Positions 1 to 9,453 of a stretch of 64,000 bases of DNA are shown one piece after another. Below the pieces are notes generated by a model that was not told the DNA's origin, made no database searches, and was given only the letters and a program-made list of their open reading frames with translations. The position numbers and the translations under genes were made by a program. Numbering within the stretch: position 1 is the stretch's first letter; the number at the start of each line of letters is the position of its first letter. Source of the stretch: Rhodobacteraceae bacterium Araon29 (lineage in GTDB: Bacteria; Pseudomonadota; Alphaproteobacteria; Rhodobacterales; Rhodobacteraceae); NCBI GenBank assembly GCA_039640505.1, contig CP046865.1:1541501-1605500 (forward strand), in the 5' to 3' direction.

Positions 1-1401
1 CACCAACTGACCCTGGCTTTGGCGCGGGCGCGGGTTAAAAAAGCCGCAGGGCGCAGCACCTGCGGCACCGGCGCGCTGCATCAAAAGGTGCTGGCGGCGC
101 TGCCGTATACCCCAACAGGCGCGCAAACCCGCACAACCGCGGAAATTACCGCTGATATGGCCGCGCCAGCCAAAATGAACCGGCTGCTGCAGGGCGATGT
201 GGGCGCAGGCAAAACTTTGGTCGCCTTTATGGCGCTGCTAACGGCGGTTGAGGCCGGCGGGCAGGGGGTGATGATGGCCCCGACCGAAATTTTGGCGCGT
301 CAGCATCTGCAGGGGCTCAAACCCTTGGGCGCAAGCGCGGGGGTGGTGGTCGATTTGCTCACTGGGCGCGACAAAGGCCGGGAACGGCAAACCAAACTGG
401 CGGCCTTAGCTGCGGGTGAGATTGATATCCTGGTGGGCACCCATGCGGTGTTTCAGGCAGATGTGAATTTTTGTGACCTGCGGCTGGCAGTGATTGACGA
501 ACAGCACCGCTTTGGCGTGCGCCAACGGCTTGAGCTGGGCCGCAAGGGACAGTCGGCGGATGTTTTGGTGATGACGGCCACGCCGATCCCGCGATCGCTC
601 GCGCTGGCCCATTACGGCGATTTGGATATCTCGGTTCTGGATGAAAAGCCGCCGGGACGGTCGCCGGTGACAACAGCGCTGATCTCTACCGAGCGGATCG
701 ACGAAGTGGTTGATCATCTTCGCCGCGCGATCGCCGAGGGCCGCCAAGCCTATTGGGTGTGTCCTTTGGTCGAGCAAAGCGAGGTTTTGGATTTCACCTC
801 GGCCGAGGATCGCTTTCAACGGCTGCGCGCGGTGCTGGGCGAGGATCAGGTGGGGCTTGTCCATGGGCAAATGCCGGCGCAGGACAAAGACGCCGCCATG
901 CAACGTTTTCAAAGCGGGCAAACGCGGGCACTGGTGGCGACCACCGTGATCGAAGTGGGCGTTGATGTGCCCAATGCCACCATTATGGTGATTGAGCGGG
1001 CCGAACATTTTGGATTGGCGCAACTGCACCAGCTGCGCGGCCGCGTAGGGCGCGGGGCAGGGCAATCGACCTGTCTGCTGATGTATCAGCCACCCTTAAG
1101 TGAAAGCGGCCAAAGGCGGCTGAGCACGCTGCGCGAAACCGAAGACGGGTTTCGCATCGCGGAAACCGATCTGGCCATGCGCGGCGCAGGGGATTTAATC
1201 GGCACGGCGCAATCGGGTCTGCCGCAGTTTCGGGTGGCCGATTTGGACAGTATGAGCGGGTTGATGGCCACCGCCCAAAGTGATGCCCGCGCGCTGCTGA
1301 CCACTGATCCCGAGCTGACATCACCGCGTGGACAGGCGGCGAGGACACTGCTTTGGTTAATGGAACAGGATAAAGCAATTCATTTAATTTCAGTGGGTTA
1401 G
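1..1401 (+). CDS. recG: ATP-dependent DNA helicase RecG, 3' part only
   Basis: RecG unwinds and reverses stalled replication forks and processes recombination intermediates in the cytoplasm. The reading frame is open from base 1, so the gene starts left of the window and the wedge domain is missing. Visible are Walker A (GDVGAGKT), the DEQH motif (IDEQHRFGVRQR; RecG has DEQHRFG), motif III (MTATPIPRS), and the C-terminal helicase motifs (VATTVIEVGVDVPNATIMVIE, then QLHQLRGRVGRG). The TRG-type region after it (ETEDGFRIAETDLAMRGAGDLIG) is specific for RecG/Mfd-type translocases. It ends with a normal-looking C-terminus at a TAG. No gene overlaps it; the antisense open frames across it are GC-driven. 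Confidence 0.97.
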   Translation, partial: HQLTLALARARVKKAAGRSTCGTGALHQKVLAALPYTPTGAQTRTTAEITADMAAPAKMNRLLQGDVGAGKTLVAFMALLTAVEAGGQGVMMAPTEILARQHLQGLKPLGASAGVVVDLLTGRDKGRERQTKLAALAAGEIDILVGTHAVFQADVNFCDLRLAVIDEQHRFGVRQRLELGRKGQSADVLVMTATPIPRSLALAHYGDLDISVLDEKPPGRSPVTTALISTERIDEVVDHLRRAIAEGRQAYWVCPLVEQSEVLDFTSAEDRFQRLRAVLGEDQVGLVHGQMPAQDKDAAMQRFQSGQTRALVATTVIEVGVDVPNATIMVIERAEHFGLAQLHQLRGRVGRGAGQSTCLLMYQPPLSESGQRRLSTLRETEDGFRIAETDLAMRGAGDLIGTAQSGLPQFRVADLDSMSGLMATAQSDARALLTTDPELTSPRGQAARTLLWLMEQDKAIHLISVG

Positions 1402-1429
1402 CACAAAGTTATTCAAAAAGTTCACAAAT

Positions 1430-1444
1430 GTTCTAAAATTGTTC
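1430..1444 (+). promoter_or_regulatory. LexA (SOS) box, GTTC-N7-GTTC
   Basis: The exact alphaproteobacterial LexA operator pattern GTTC-N7-GTTC is present (GTTC at 1430-1433 and 1441-1444). A third GTTC at 1420-1423 gives a second, imperfect N6 arrangement. The box covers a plausible -35 (TTGTTC, 1439-1444) that is followed 16 bases later by GATATG (1461-1466) as a -10. It lies about 57 bases before the small ORF at 1501. LexA would therefore be expected to repress that ORF until DNA damage; this regulatory role is inference from the motif. Confidence 0.75.
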
Positions 1445-1500
1445 TTTACAAATCCTTAAAGATATGAGAACAAAAAGGCAACAAATGACGGAGTTGTCCA

Positions 1501-1623
1501 ATGATCACCATTTTGAAAACCGCTGTAGTGTCGTCACGCAGAACCATTTTGCAAGACAGTCTTGGGGCGGTATCGCTGTTGGTGATTTTGCTTGGCGGTT
1601 TACATTTGCCAGGCCTTTTTTAA
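1501..1623 (+). CDS. Small (40 aa) putative SOS-induced membrane peptide
   Basis: This is a 40-residue ORF with an ATG preceded by GGAG (about 1490-1493). The N-terminus carries basic residues (K6, R13, R14), and a single hydrophobic segment from about residue 21 to the end (GAVSLLVILLGGLHLPGLF) looks like one transmembrane helix. It follows recG and sits directly downstream of a perfect GTTC-N7-GTTC box. The known analogue in architecture and regulation is SidA of Caulobacter, a very short LexA-controlled inner-membrane division inhibitor; I claim no sequence homology. A strong terminator follows at 1750. It could also be an unrelated conserved small protein. Confidence 0.6.
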   Translation: MITILKTAVVSSRRTILQDSLGAVSLLVILLGGLHLPGLF

Positions 1624-1749
1624 CCACCCTCTGCCACCGCGCGGCGCGCAGGGCGTTTCCCCAAGGCGCCTGTCAACCGAAGGTTTCGTAAGCCTCGACA
1701 AACGGAAACCGGATCGCTGACAAATCCCTGCAGCCGCGTGGACAGTTTG

Positions 1750-1782
1750 CCGCCGCTCCCCCTCGGGTGCGGCGGTTTTTTT
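1750..1782 (+). terminator. Rho-independent terminator
   Basis: A perfect 7-bp GC stem (CCGCCGC at 1750-1756 with GCGGCGG at 1769-1775) is followed by seven T residues. It ends rightward transcription from recG and the small SOS-box ORF, and lies at the very 3' end of the convergent NifU-like gene. Confidence 0.85.
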
Positions 1783-2233
1783 ATGCGCAGTCCTGATGTG
1801 CGGCCTTTTGCATGGCTTCGCTGGCCGCTTCCAGCGCCAGCAGAATCGAGGCATGGCGGTTTTTATAATCTTTCGCTGGCAAAAGCACCTCAAGCCCGTC
1901 AAAAGGCGCATCCGGGGTCGGGCCATTTGAAGTGAGCATCGCCTGCAGGGCATCGTGGGCTTTTTCAATTTGCGCCAGGTCGCAGCCGATAATCGACCGG
2001 CCAACCACCGATGCTGCAGCCTGACCCAATGCGCAGGCTTTCACATCCTGTGCATAACCCGTCACCTTGCCTGCTTTGACCTTAATATCAACCGTGACCA
2101 CCGAGCCGCATAGGGGCGAGCGTTTTTTAACCGATATATGGGGGTCTTGCAGCGGCGTGGTTGCGGGCATATCGGCCGCCAGAGCCAGAATACGGTCAGA
2201 ATAGAGTTTGATCAGGTCGCTGTCAGCAGACAT
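1781..2233 (-). CDS. NifU/IscU-like iron-sulfur cluster scaffold protein
   Basis: This 150-residue protein belongs to the NifU N-terminal / SufU-type family, which hold a nascent Fe-S cluster on three cysteines for transfer to apoproteins. Cysteines occur in the expected contexts: SPLCGSVV (about residue 41), VKACALGQAAAS (about 66) and IIGCDL; the last residues also contain a Cys (HQDCA). The start ATG has a good AAGGA upstream. It is transcribed divergently from hisI, a pairing usual in Rhodobacteraceae. The exact partner system (SUF) cannot be read from this window. Confidence 0.85.
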   Translation of the reverse strand: MSADSDLIKLYSDRILALAADMPATTPLQDPHISVKKRSPLCGSVVTVDIKVKAGKVTGYAQDVKACALGQAAASVVGRSIIGCDLAQIEKAHDALQAMLTSNGPTPDAPFDGLEVLLPAKDYKNRHASILLALEAASEAMQKAAHQDCA

Positions 2234-2300
2234 GGGCTTTTCCTTTATTGCTGATCCTAATACATAGGGCTTAGAACAGGCGATGCAAAGAGGTTACGAG

Positions 2301-2660
2301 ATGGATTTTGATCCAGCAAGTTTGACGTATAACGAAGCAGGTTTGATCCCTGCAATAGCGCAGGACAGCGAAAGCGGTGAAGTGCTTATGATGGCGTGGA
2401 TGAACCAAGAGGCGGTTGCAAAAACACTGTCCAGTGGGCATGCCACTTACTGGTCGCGCTCACGTCAGGCATTTTGGGTCAAAGGAGAAACATCGGGGCA
2501 TCGGCAAAAATTGATTGATTTGCGGGTCGATTGTGATCGTGATGCGCTTTTGCTTGTGGTCGATCAAACGGGTCCCGCCTGTCATACCCTGCGGCGCAGC
2601 TGCTTTTACACCTCGGTGGTGAGCGGCAAAGAGGTTGAGTTGATGGCGCCCGAGGCTTAG
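2301..2660 (+). CDS. hisI: Phosphoribosyl-AMP cyclohydrolase
   Basis: HisI opens the adenine ring of phosphoribosyl-AMP in the third step of histidine biosynthesis. The 119-residue protein has the metal-binding DCDRD stretch and the C-terminal ACHTLRRSCFY motif with the zinc cysteines. I chose ATG 2301 rather than the in-frame ATG at 2283 because AAAGAGG (2287-2293) is spaced correctly for it and homologues begin near the sequence FDPASLTYNEAGLIPAI. It is the monofunctional form with no HisE domain. It stands alone, divergent from the NifU-like gene. Confidence 0.95.
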   Translation: MDFDPASLTYNEAGLIPAIAQDSESGEVLMMAWMNQEAVAKTLSSGHATYWSRSRQAFWVKGETSGHRQKLIDLRVDCDRDALLLVVDQTGPACHTLRRSCFYTSVVSGKEVELMAPEA

Positions 2661-2766
2661 GGTTTTTTTTAGGAAATTTGGCCGTATCTGGCCTTTGAAG
2701 AGCTCTAAAACCACACCTGCGCAATACCACCGCGAAACCGACGCAATACCGACACTGTTTTTGGGG

Positions 2767-3624
2767 CTAGTCCAGTGGTTTAAAGCCCAGTGAGCGGCGA
2801 ATGTCATTTACGCTTTGGCCTTGGCTGCGCAGCGTGGAAATGGCCGTGGCATCATCGCGTTTGGCCAGCCGCTTTCCGGTGCTGTCTCGGATGAGTTTAT
2901 GGTGATGATAACGCGGTGTTGGCAGGCCCAATAAGGATTGCAGCAGTACATGGATTTGCGTGGCATCGGCAAGGTCAGCGCCGCGCACAACATCGCTAAC
3001 CCCTTGAATTGCATCGTCAACTACAACTGCCAGATGATAGGCAATCTGTCCGTTACGGCGTTGAAGCACCACATCCCCGACCTGCGACAGAAGGGCCTCG
3101 GGCGTTACCTTTCTAGGGCCGCTGTCAAGACCGGTTTCATGATATAAAAGTGGTTCGGTAAGTGTTTCGGTGGCCAGTTGCATATTTAGCCGAAGCGCGT
3201 CTTCTGCACGCCCCTCACGCATTGCGCGGTGACGGCAGCTGCCCGGATATATCCGCCCATCGGGACCAAATTGCGCCACCCCTTCCTGCGGCGCCCCCGC
3301 CGCCGCTTCGATGTCTGACCGCCGACATAAACATGGATATATAAATCCACTTTCTTCAAGTAACTTCATGGGTTTAGAGTAATTAATTAATTTGTCTGAT
3401 TGACGTTTAATAGGTGTTTCCCATGCCAACCCAAGCCACGAAAGGTCTTCGTAAATTAGCTCTTCCCATTGCCGGCGGGCACGCGATTGGTCAGTGTCTT
3501 CGATGCGGAGTAAAAACCTTCCACCGGCCTCGGTCGCCATCTGATGCGCCAAAAGTGCAGAATAGGCGTGCCCAAGGTGTAGTGGACCGGTGGGTGATGG
3601 AGCAAATCGAGTGGTGAAAGTCAC
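2767..3624 (-). CDS. gluQ: Glutamyl-Q tRNA(Asp) synthetase
   Basis: GluQRS is a glutamyl-tRNA synthetase paralogue without an anticodon-binding domain. It glutamylates queuosine in tRNA-Asp. Seen are the class I signature FAPSPTGPLHLGHA (HLGH for HIGH), RIEDTDQSR, the zinc-region cysteines (CLCRRSD and GSCRHR), and KRLAKRD in place of KMSKS. The length of 285 residues is right for the truncated family. The start is GTG at 3624, which overlaps the TGA of the upstream methyltransferase by 4 bases, so the two are translationally coupled. Confidence 0.93.
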   Translation of the reverse strand: MTFTTRFAPSPTGPLHLGHAYSALLAHQMATEAGGRFLLRIEDTDQSRARRQWEELIYEDLSWLGLAWETPIKRQSDKLINYSKPMKLLEESGFIYPCLCRRSDIEAAAGAPQEGVAQFGPDGRIYPGSCRHRAMREGRAEDALRLNMQLATETLTEPLLYHETGLDSGPRKVTPEALLSQVGDVVLQRRNGQIAYHLAVVVDDAIQGVSDVVRGADLADATQIHVLLQSLLGLPTPRYHHHKLIRDSTGKRLAKRDDATAISTLRSQGQSVNDIRRSLGFKPLD

Positions 3625-4232
3625 AGTTTTTCAATAACATATACGTTTGACTTCAACCCCGCACCGGGCAGGTGATCACCATAATTGCAGGCCAGCAAGC
3701 GCGCCAAACCGTTGGCCGTGTAATGGTCGACTTTTGCAGGAAAACTCGGATCGGCAAGTGCGTGGTCATTAAACGAAAATGCGAACAGCCCGCCTGTCTC
3801 CAAAAGCTCCATCAGCGTGTCAAAGACTGGTAAAGGTGCCGCCCCCACTCCAATCACGCCAATGGCCGTAATAATACGATACTGACCTATGGCCACTGGG
3901 GGTGTGTGCTCGGGATTAAAAACGCGAAGATCATTATAAATGCCTTTTTCCTTCGCGATTTCAACCATTTCAGAGGAAACGTCTAGCCCGTCTATATGGC
4001 TAAACCCTTCGAGTTTAAGCGCCAGTCCCGACAGTCCGGTCCCGCATCCATAATCTAGGATAGGCTGGTTTAGATCGGTGACAAATTGCGCAAGTGTTTT
4101 GGCCGTCCGTCCCGGGGTGGCATAGCCGTTTTTTCCCACCTCTTGGTCATAAGTATCAGACCAATCGGCATAAAGCGCGCGCGAGTCGCCCGTTCCGCCA
4201 TCATATGCTTTGTCCAAATAGGTTTTTGCCAT
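3621..4232 (-). CDS. Class I SAM-dependent methyltransferase, substrate unknown
   Basis: This 203-residue Rossmann-type methyltransferase has motif I ILDYGCGTGLSG at about residues 57-68, followed by IDGLDVSSEMVEIAKEKG, typical of the SAM ribose-binding acidic loop. The N-terminus (LYADWSDTYDQEVGKNGY) resembles small-molecule or tRNA-type methyltransferases of the Methyltransf_11/25 group. It overlaps the gluQ start (GTGA). That suggests one transcript with a tRNA-modifying gene, and trmFO lies upstream, so an RNA substrate is possible but not shown. Confidence 0.8.
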   Translation of the reverse strand: MAKTYLDKAYDGGTGDSRALYADWSDTYDQEVGKNGYATPGRTAKTLAQFVTDLNQPILDYGCGTGLSGLALKLEGFSHIDGLDVSSEMVEIAKEKGIYNDLRVFNPEHTPPVAIGQYRIITAIGVIGVGAAPLPVFDTLMELLETGGLFAFSFNDHALADPSFPAKVDHYTANGLARLLACNYGDHLPGAGLKSNVYVIEKL

Positions 4233-4256
4233 AGTGATACTAAAGCAAATAAAGCC

Positions 4257-5609
4257 CTATCCGTCCAGCGTGGTTTTTTGTAGCCAATCTGTCCAAGCGG
4301 CTTTGGCGCGGTCGGTATAGGCTTTGTATCGATCTTTTCGGCCCCTGCGGCCCGATTTTAGGCCCTCTATGGGGCGAAAAAGGCCAAAATTGACATTCAT
4401 AGGCTGAAATGTTTTAGCATCCGCACCACCTGTTATATGGTGGATCAACGCCCCCATGGCAGTGTCCGGAGGCACTATTGCCAACTCTTCGCCTTTCATT
4501 TCGGCTGCGGCCATCCGCCCCGCCAAAAGGCCCATCGCAGCGCTTTCAACATACCCTTCTACCCCGGTAATTTGCCCCGCAAAGCGCAGGTTCGGCTTTG
4601 ATTTAAGCCGCATTTGAGCGTCGAGCAGCGTTGGAGAGTTGATAAATGTGTTGCGATGAATACCGCCCAGTCTAGCAAAGCGCGCTTTTTCCAAGCCTGG
4701 GATCATCCGCAAAATATTGGCTTGTGAACCGTATTTCATTTTAGTTTGAAATCCTACAATATTATACAATGTTCCCAATGCGTTATCGCGGCGAAGTTGG
4801 ACCACTGCATAAGGTTTTTCACTGCTGTGAGGATTGGTTAATCCAACCGGCTTCATGGGCCCAAAACGAAGCGTTTCTGCGCCCCTTTCTGCCATAACCT
4901 CAATTGGCAGACAGGCTTCAAAATACTCAGCTGTCTCGTCTTCATGGAACTCGGTTTTTTCAGCCTCTAAAAGAGCCTTGATAAAAGCCTCATACTGGGC
5001 TTTGTCCATGGGGCAATTCAGGTAAGCTGTGCGCTCGGCTTCTGTGTCACCTTTGTCATAGCGTGACTGCATCCAGGCTTTGCTCATATCAATGCTATCG
5101 AAATAGATGATCGGCGCAATCGCATCGAAAAATGCCAGCGCTTCAGCGCCAGTTTCTTGTGAGATGGCGTTCCCAAGCGCTGAAGAGGTCAAAGGCCCGG
5201 TGGCTATGATCCAGTTCCCATCTGTAGGAAGTGCCTTTATCTCACCGTCATCGACAGTGACATTTGGATGGGCCCTAAGCGCGGATGTCACGCTTTGCGC
5301 AAAAGGGTCACGGTCAACCGCCAATGCGCCGCCTGCTGGCAATCGATGGGTATAAGCCGTTTTCATAATCAAGCTATCGGCTTGTAACATTTCCCAGTGC
5401 AGCAAACCCACAGCATTTTGCTCGTGATCGTTTGAACGAAATGAATTTGAGCAAACCATTTCGCCCAGATCCCCGGTTTTATGGGCAAAAGTGACTACTT
5501 TAGGCCGCATCTCATGGATGGTTACGCGTAGCCCCATGTTGGCCGCTTGCCATGCTGCTTCTGATCCGGCCATCCCACCGCCGATAATATGCAATTCTTT
5601 ATTTTTCAT
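4257..5609 (-). CDS. trmFO: Folate/FAD-dependent tRNA m5U54 methyltransferase TrmFO
   Basis: TrmFO makes 5-methyluridine at position 54 of tRNA using methylenetetrahydrofolate and FADH2. The FAD dinucleotide site ([18 protein letters not shown]) is at the N-terminus, followed by [18 protein letters not shown] (family-conserved cysteine) and the C-terminal [17 protein letters not shown]. The protein is 450 residues from the ATG at 5609, the usual length. Upstream in-frame ATGs at 5627 and 5678 are possible, but the family begins at the LHIIGGG strand. A run of tRNA-modification genes (trmFO, methyltransferase, gluQ) points the same way. Confidence 0.94.
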   Translation of the reverse strand: MKNKELHIIGGGMAGSEAAWQAANMGLRVTIHEMRPKVVTFAHKTGDLGEMVCSNSFRSNDHEQNAVGLLHWEMLQADSLIMKTAYTHRLPAGGALAVDRDPFAQSVTSALRAHPNVTVDDGEIKALPTDGNWIIATGPLTSSALGNAISQETGAEALAFFDAIAPIIYFDSIDMSKAWMQSRYDKGDTEAERTAYLNCPMDKAQYEAFIKALLEAEKTEFHEDETAEYFEACLPIEVMAERGAETLRFGPMKPVGLTNPHSSEKPYAVVQLRRDNALGTLYNIVGFQTKMKYGSQANILRMIPGLEKARFARLGGIHRNTFINSPTLLDAQMRLKSKPNLRFAGQITGVEGYVESAAMGLLAGRMAAAEMKGEELAIVPPDTAMGALIHHITGGADAKTFQPMNVNFGLFRPIEGLKSGRRGRKDRYKAYTDRAKAAWTDWLQKTTLDG

Positions 5610-5836
5610 AGCGCGTAAATACGGCATATGGCGAAAGAGTGACAGCCCCGAAAACAGCAATTTTGTAAATTTTAACAAAGCTCTTTTTGGCGCTGATGAT
5701 TTCTTTTGCTCAAAGTTTCAATGCTTGTTCGAGTTTGGAACGAAAGATGACGCAAACAGACCTCTGGACACCCGCTGAAAAATGCGAAAAAAGGCCAAAT
5801 CTACGCGCACTTTTTCTGCAAAAAGGAAAACACCAT

Positions 5837-7840
5837 ATGCCCTATCTTTTAGGGGTGGACACCGGGGGCACCTACACTGACGCGGTTATTTTACGCGACG
5901 AAGTTGAGGTTATTTCCTCTGCCAAATCTTTAACAACGCGCCATGATTTGGCGATTGGCATCGGCAAGGCAGCACAGGCTGCTTTATCTGAGGCCGCGAT
6001 TGACCCCGCAGAGGTTTCGCTGGCTGCTTTATCCACCACTTTGGCAACAAATGCTTTGGTTGAGGGGCAAGGCGAAAGCGTAGCGCTCATCTTTATCGGA
6101 TTCAGCCAAGGTGATCTTGATAAACATGGATTGAGCGATGCGCTTGCAAATGATCCGGTGTTGGAATTAGCTGGTGGGCATAATCATGCAGGCAACGAAG
6201 TGTGTGCCTTAGATACGGACAGTATTGAAAAATGGCTGAATGACCTGAAAGGGGTTTCTGCTTTTGCTGTAGCCTCTAAGTTTGCAACCCGCAATCCGGC
6301 GCATGAAACCCAAGCTATGAAGCTAATTGGCGAGGTGACTGGCCGGCCCGTCAGCGCATCACACCAGTTATCCAGTAAGCTCAATGGGCCAAAACGCGCC
6401 CTTACAGCAGTGCTAAATGCCCGGCTTATCGGGATGATTGCGCGGTTGATAAATCGCGCCGGCCATATCCTTGAAGATATCGGCGTTCAGGCACCGCTGA
6501 TGGTGGTGCGGGGCGATGGGGCACTTATTTCTGCCAGCCAAGCACTTGAGAAACCAATTGAAACCATTTTGAGCGGACCGGCAGCATCAATTGTTGGTGC
6601 GCGTTGGTTGACACAAATTGACCATGCATTGGTGTCTGATATCGGTGGGACAACAACGGATGTGGCTGTGCTACGCAACGGACGCCCGGAAATTGATCCT
6701 GCGGGCGCTCAAGTTGGGCCATTTCGCACGATGGTCGAAGCGGTTGCAATGCGAACCACCGGCTTAGGCGGAGATAGCGAAGTTCACTTTGTAAGCGAGG
6801 GCTTGGCCGGCGGCGTAAAGCTTGGTCCTAAACGTGTGCTGCCCCTGAGTTTGGCAGCACGACAATATCCGGCAGAAGTGCATGATGCACTTGATGCACA
6901 ATTGAAAAATTCAGTTCCGGGCGATCACGACGGGCGCTTTGTTCGGCGTGTTAGGGCGAATTCCCCAAGTTGTCTGCCGTCCCGTGACCAAGCGCTTCTT
7001 GATCGCATACCAGAGAATATTGTGCCAATTGCAGAGGTGATTAAAGCCCGAATTGAGCTGCAGGCCTTATCGCGCCTTGTGTCTCGTGGGGTGGTGCAAA
7101 TCGCCGCTCTAACACCTTCGGATGCCAGTCATGTTCTGGGCAATGCCTGTTTTTGGGATCGTGAGGCCGCTGAAAAAGGTATGATTTTGTTTGGCCGACG
7201 GCGCACTGGGTCCGGCGAGCGATTGGCACAAGATGCAGCAATCATGGCCAAAGTAATTGTGGACCAGTTGACCTATCAAACCGTTTTGGCCTTGCTTGAG
7301 GTCGCCTTTGTCGAAGATCCGTTGGACTTTGGGCAAAGCCCAGAACAGTTGGCGCGCCATGTTTTGACCCAGCAGGGCTTAAAGCAGCATAATGGCTTGC
7401 TAAGATTGAACATGGGATTGAACGTGCCGGTCATTGGTCTTGGGGCATCTGCATCAAGTTATTATCCTGATGTCGGTGCGCGCCTTTCTTGTGATATGAT
7501 CCTGCCAAAATATGCAGGAGTCGCAAACGCAATCGGGGCGGTTGTGGGCCGTGTAACGATTAGAGAAAGTGGATCTATTACGGCCCCAAGTGAAGGGCTT
7601 TATCGCGTTCATCTAGATCAAGGGCCTGAGGATTACAGCTCTGAGAAAACAGCTTTGGAGGCCCTAGAGAAAAAATTGCGTGAAAAGGCACTTGCCAAAG
7701 CGCGCACCACAGGGGCCGAAGACATTCAAATGCATGTCGCAAAAGATATACGAAAAGCACAAGTGGAAAATCGGGAAATTTTTGTAGAAGCAACGCTGAC
7801 GGTCGAGGCCTCAGGCCGACCCAGAATTGCCCATTCCTGA
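5837..7840 (+). CDS. Hydantoinase/oxoprolinase family protein (HyuA-type)
   Basis: This 667-residue member of the ATP-dependent hydantoinase/5-oxoprolinase/acetone-carboxylase subunit family has both sugar-kinase-fold phosphate loops: GVDTGGTYTDAVI at the N-terminus and VSDIGGTTTDVAVL in the middle. ILSGPAASIVGA and TTGLGGDSEV are family motifs. The start ATG 5837 has AAAAGGA upstream; the open frame reaches further left, but that part does not resemble the family. No HyuB partner is adjacent, so it is an orphan large subunit or a single-chain member. The natural substrate is not known. Confidence 0.85.
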   Translation: MPYLLGVDTGGTYTDAVILRDEVEVISSAKSLTTRHDLAIGIGKAAQAALSEAAIDPAEVSLAALSTTLATNALVEGQGESVALIFIGFSQGDLDKHGLSDALANDPVLELAGGHNHAGNEVCALDTDSIEKWLNDLKGVSAFAVASKFATRNPAHETQAMKLIGEVTGRPVSASHQLSSKLNGPKRALTAVLNARLIGMIARLINRAGHILEDIGVQAPLMVVRGDGALISASQALEKPIETILSGPAASIVGARWLTQIDHALVSDIGGTTTDVAVLRNGRPEIDPAGAQVGPFRTMVEAVAMRTTGLGGDSEVHFVSEGLAGGVKLGPKRVLPLSLAARQYPAEVHDALDAQLKNSVPGDHDGRFVRRVRANSPSCLPSRDQALLDRIPENIVPIAEVIKARIELQALSRLVSRGVVQIAALTPSDASHVLGNACFWDREAAEKGMILFGRRRTGSGERLAQDAAIMAKVIVDQLTYQTVLALLEVAFVEDPLDFGQSPEQLARHVLTQQGLKQHNGLLRLNMGLNVPVIGLGASASSYYPDVGARLSCDMILPKYAGVANAIGAVVGRVTIRESGSITAPSEGLYRVHLDQGPEDYSSEKTALEALEKKLREKALAKARTTGAEDIQMHVAKDIRKAQVENREIFVEATLTVEASGRPRIAHS

Positions 7841-7903
7841 GAGCGTCGATTTCTTTATCGAAGATGCCTCGAAAAGGTTTTAGACTTTCGGGGTTAGAGC
7901 GGA

Positions 7904-8920
7904 CTAACTTTTTAGCAAATCAGCCATGGCTATGCGGCCTCTGGCCAAAAGATCGCCATAGGTTTGCGCGTCGATATTGGCGCCGCAAATCACGATACCG
8001 ACCCTTTTGTTTTTCATGCTCTCTCGCAAGGGGCCCAAGAAGGCTGCCATAGCGGCCCCTGCCGCTGGCTCAACCGCCAGTTTTGCCTCCTCTTGCAAAA
8101 CAGCCATCCCTGCGCAGATTTCGTTATCTGTGATGGTCACAATTTCATCCACATAATTGCGGCAAAGCGCATAGCCAAATGGCAAAGCCATTGGCGGCGC
8201 AAGGCTATCTGCGATGGTAGAGGTATTTTTTAGGGTAACTGGTTCGCCCCTTTTTAGGCTTTTAGACATGCTGGCGGCGCCAATTGGCTCAACCCCATAA
8301 ACTTTGCAATCAGGCTTGATCAACTTTGCCGCAGCAGCTACGCCGCTGATCAATCCGCCGCCGCCAACAGCAACCACGAGCGCGTCGAGCTCAGGGACAT
8401 CCTTTAAAAACTCAAGCCCTACGCCGGCAGTGCCGAGCGTCGTATCGAGACCTTCGAACGGGTGAATAAATGTGCGGCCTTCTTCTTCAACCAAACGCTC
8501 CGCTTCGCCAAAAGTTGCAGCACCAGCTGGCTTAAGAATAACCTCGGCGTGATGCGCCCGCGCGCGCGCGATGCGAAACGGATTGGCCGAGGATTGCATA
8601 ACAACCTTGGCCGACAGGTCCAGTTGCTGCGCCGCCCAAGCCGATGCGATGGCATGGTTCCCTGCGCTGGCCGCAGTGATGCCGAAAGGGCGTTTTTGCT
8701 GTGGGATTTGATGTGCAACCGATAAAGCGCCCCTTGCTTTGAAAGTTCCGGTATGTTGCAGACACTCTAATTTAAGGTGGACGTCGCACTCTTTTATAAG
8801 GCTCGATATCAAGGGGGAATGCAAAGGCACGACAGGGGTATGCACGATAGACGCCGACAACTCTGATGACCGAGCTTCAATAGCGCTTTTTGTAACGGTG
8901 CTGATATCAATTTGGGTCAC
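7904..8920 (-). CDS. PLP-dependent threonine/serine dehydratase-like enzyme
   Basis: This is a fold-type II PLP enzyme of the threonine dehydratase / serine racemase group, about 338 residues. Visible are the Schiff-base lysine context (LQHTGTFKARGA), the asparagine loop SAGNHA, the PLP-phosphate glycine loop VGGGGLISG, and a C-terminal CGAN. There is no C-terminal ACT domain, as in catabolic or biosynthetically unregulated members. I favour the GTG at 8920 (protein beginning TQIDISTVTKSAIEAR after the start); the frame stays open to 8995. Substrate specificity cannot be told from sequence. Confidence 0.85.
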   Translation of the reverse strand: MTQIDISTVTKSAIEARSSELSASIVHTPVVPLHSPLISSLIKECDVHLKLECLQHTGTFKARGALSVAHQIPQQKRPFGITAASAGNHAIASAWAAQQLDLSAKVVMQSSANPFRIARARAHHAEVILKPAGAATFGEAERLVEEEGRTFIHPFEGLDTTLGTAGVGLEFLKDVPELDALVVAVGGGGLISGVAAAAKLIKPDCKVYGVEPIGAASMSKSLKRGEPVTLKNTSTIADSLAPPMALPFGYALCRNYVDEIVTITDNEICAGMAVLQEEAKLAVEPAAGAAMAAFLGPLRESMKNKRVGIVICGANIDAQTYGDLLARGRIAMADLLKS

Positions 8921-9192
8921 TGTCCATACTCTTGTTTTGACATTTCCGCTAGTAAGCCTTTGCAGACTTGCGATTTTGGATGGTGGTTTTTCCAATGATA
9001 AAAGTCAATAAGATCACGACAGCTTTTTTACAGGAAACGCCCAAAAGCCAAGCATCTTTTTAGACCCGAGGGCATCAAATCGACGCCCTAAGTTTATTTT
9101 TAAAGCTGAGGCCATTATTCCTCTGGACGACGAGATGCGCCGCAACTAATGTCCCGCTTGCTGCGTTGTCTTGAAACAAACTGGAGATTGGA

Positions 9193-9447
9193 ATGAATGA
9201 TATGAGTGAGGCAAACTATCGGGTGACTGCCGATGAGTTACGGCAGTTTATTGAGCGTTTCGAGCGGCTGGAGATGGAAAAAAAAGATATTTCTGATCAA
9301 CAAAAAGAGGTTATGGCCGAAGCCAAAGGGCGTGGTTATGACACTAAAATTATGCGTAAAATAGTATCACTTCGCAAACGTGATCAAAGTGATATTGCAG
9401 AAGAGGAAGCTGTACTAGATATGTATAAAGAAGCTTTGGGGATGTAA
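9193..9447 (+). CDS. gapR: DUF2312 nucleoid-associated protein GapR
   Basis: This small (84 aa) highly charged protein is clearly of the DUF2312 family. The Caulobacter member GapR binds overtwisted AT-rich DNA as a clamp and helps topoisomerases ahead of replication forks. The helical N-terminal half ([20 protein letters not shown]) and the core [25 protein letters not shown] are characteristic. GGAG at 9183-9186 supports the ATG at 9193. It stands alone, followed immediately by a convergent hypothetical gene. Confidence 0.93.
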   Translation: MNDMSEANYRVTADELRQFIERFERLEMEKKDISDQQKEVMAEAKGRGYDTKIMRKIVSLRKRDQSDIAEEEAVLDMYKEALGM

Positions 9448-9453
9448 GTATTG

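Noticed and set aside
406-1378. Long antisense open frames across recG (for example 406-1065 and 983-1378, minus strand).
   Set aside because: They lie opposite a clearly conserved helicase, have no ribosome site or family resemblance, and are expected in GC-rich sequence.
1624-1749. A named small RNA between the SOS-box ORF and the terminator.
   Set aside because: No signature of tmRNA, SRP RNA or 6S RNA was found; it is most simply the 3' untranslated part of the small transcript.
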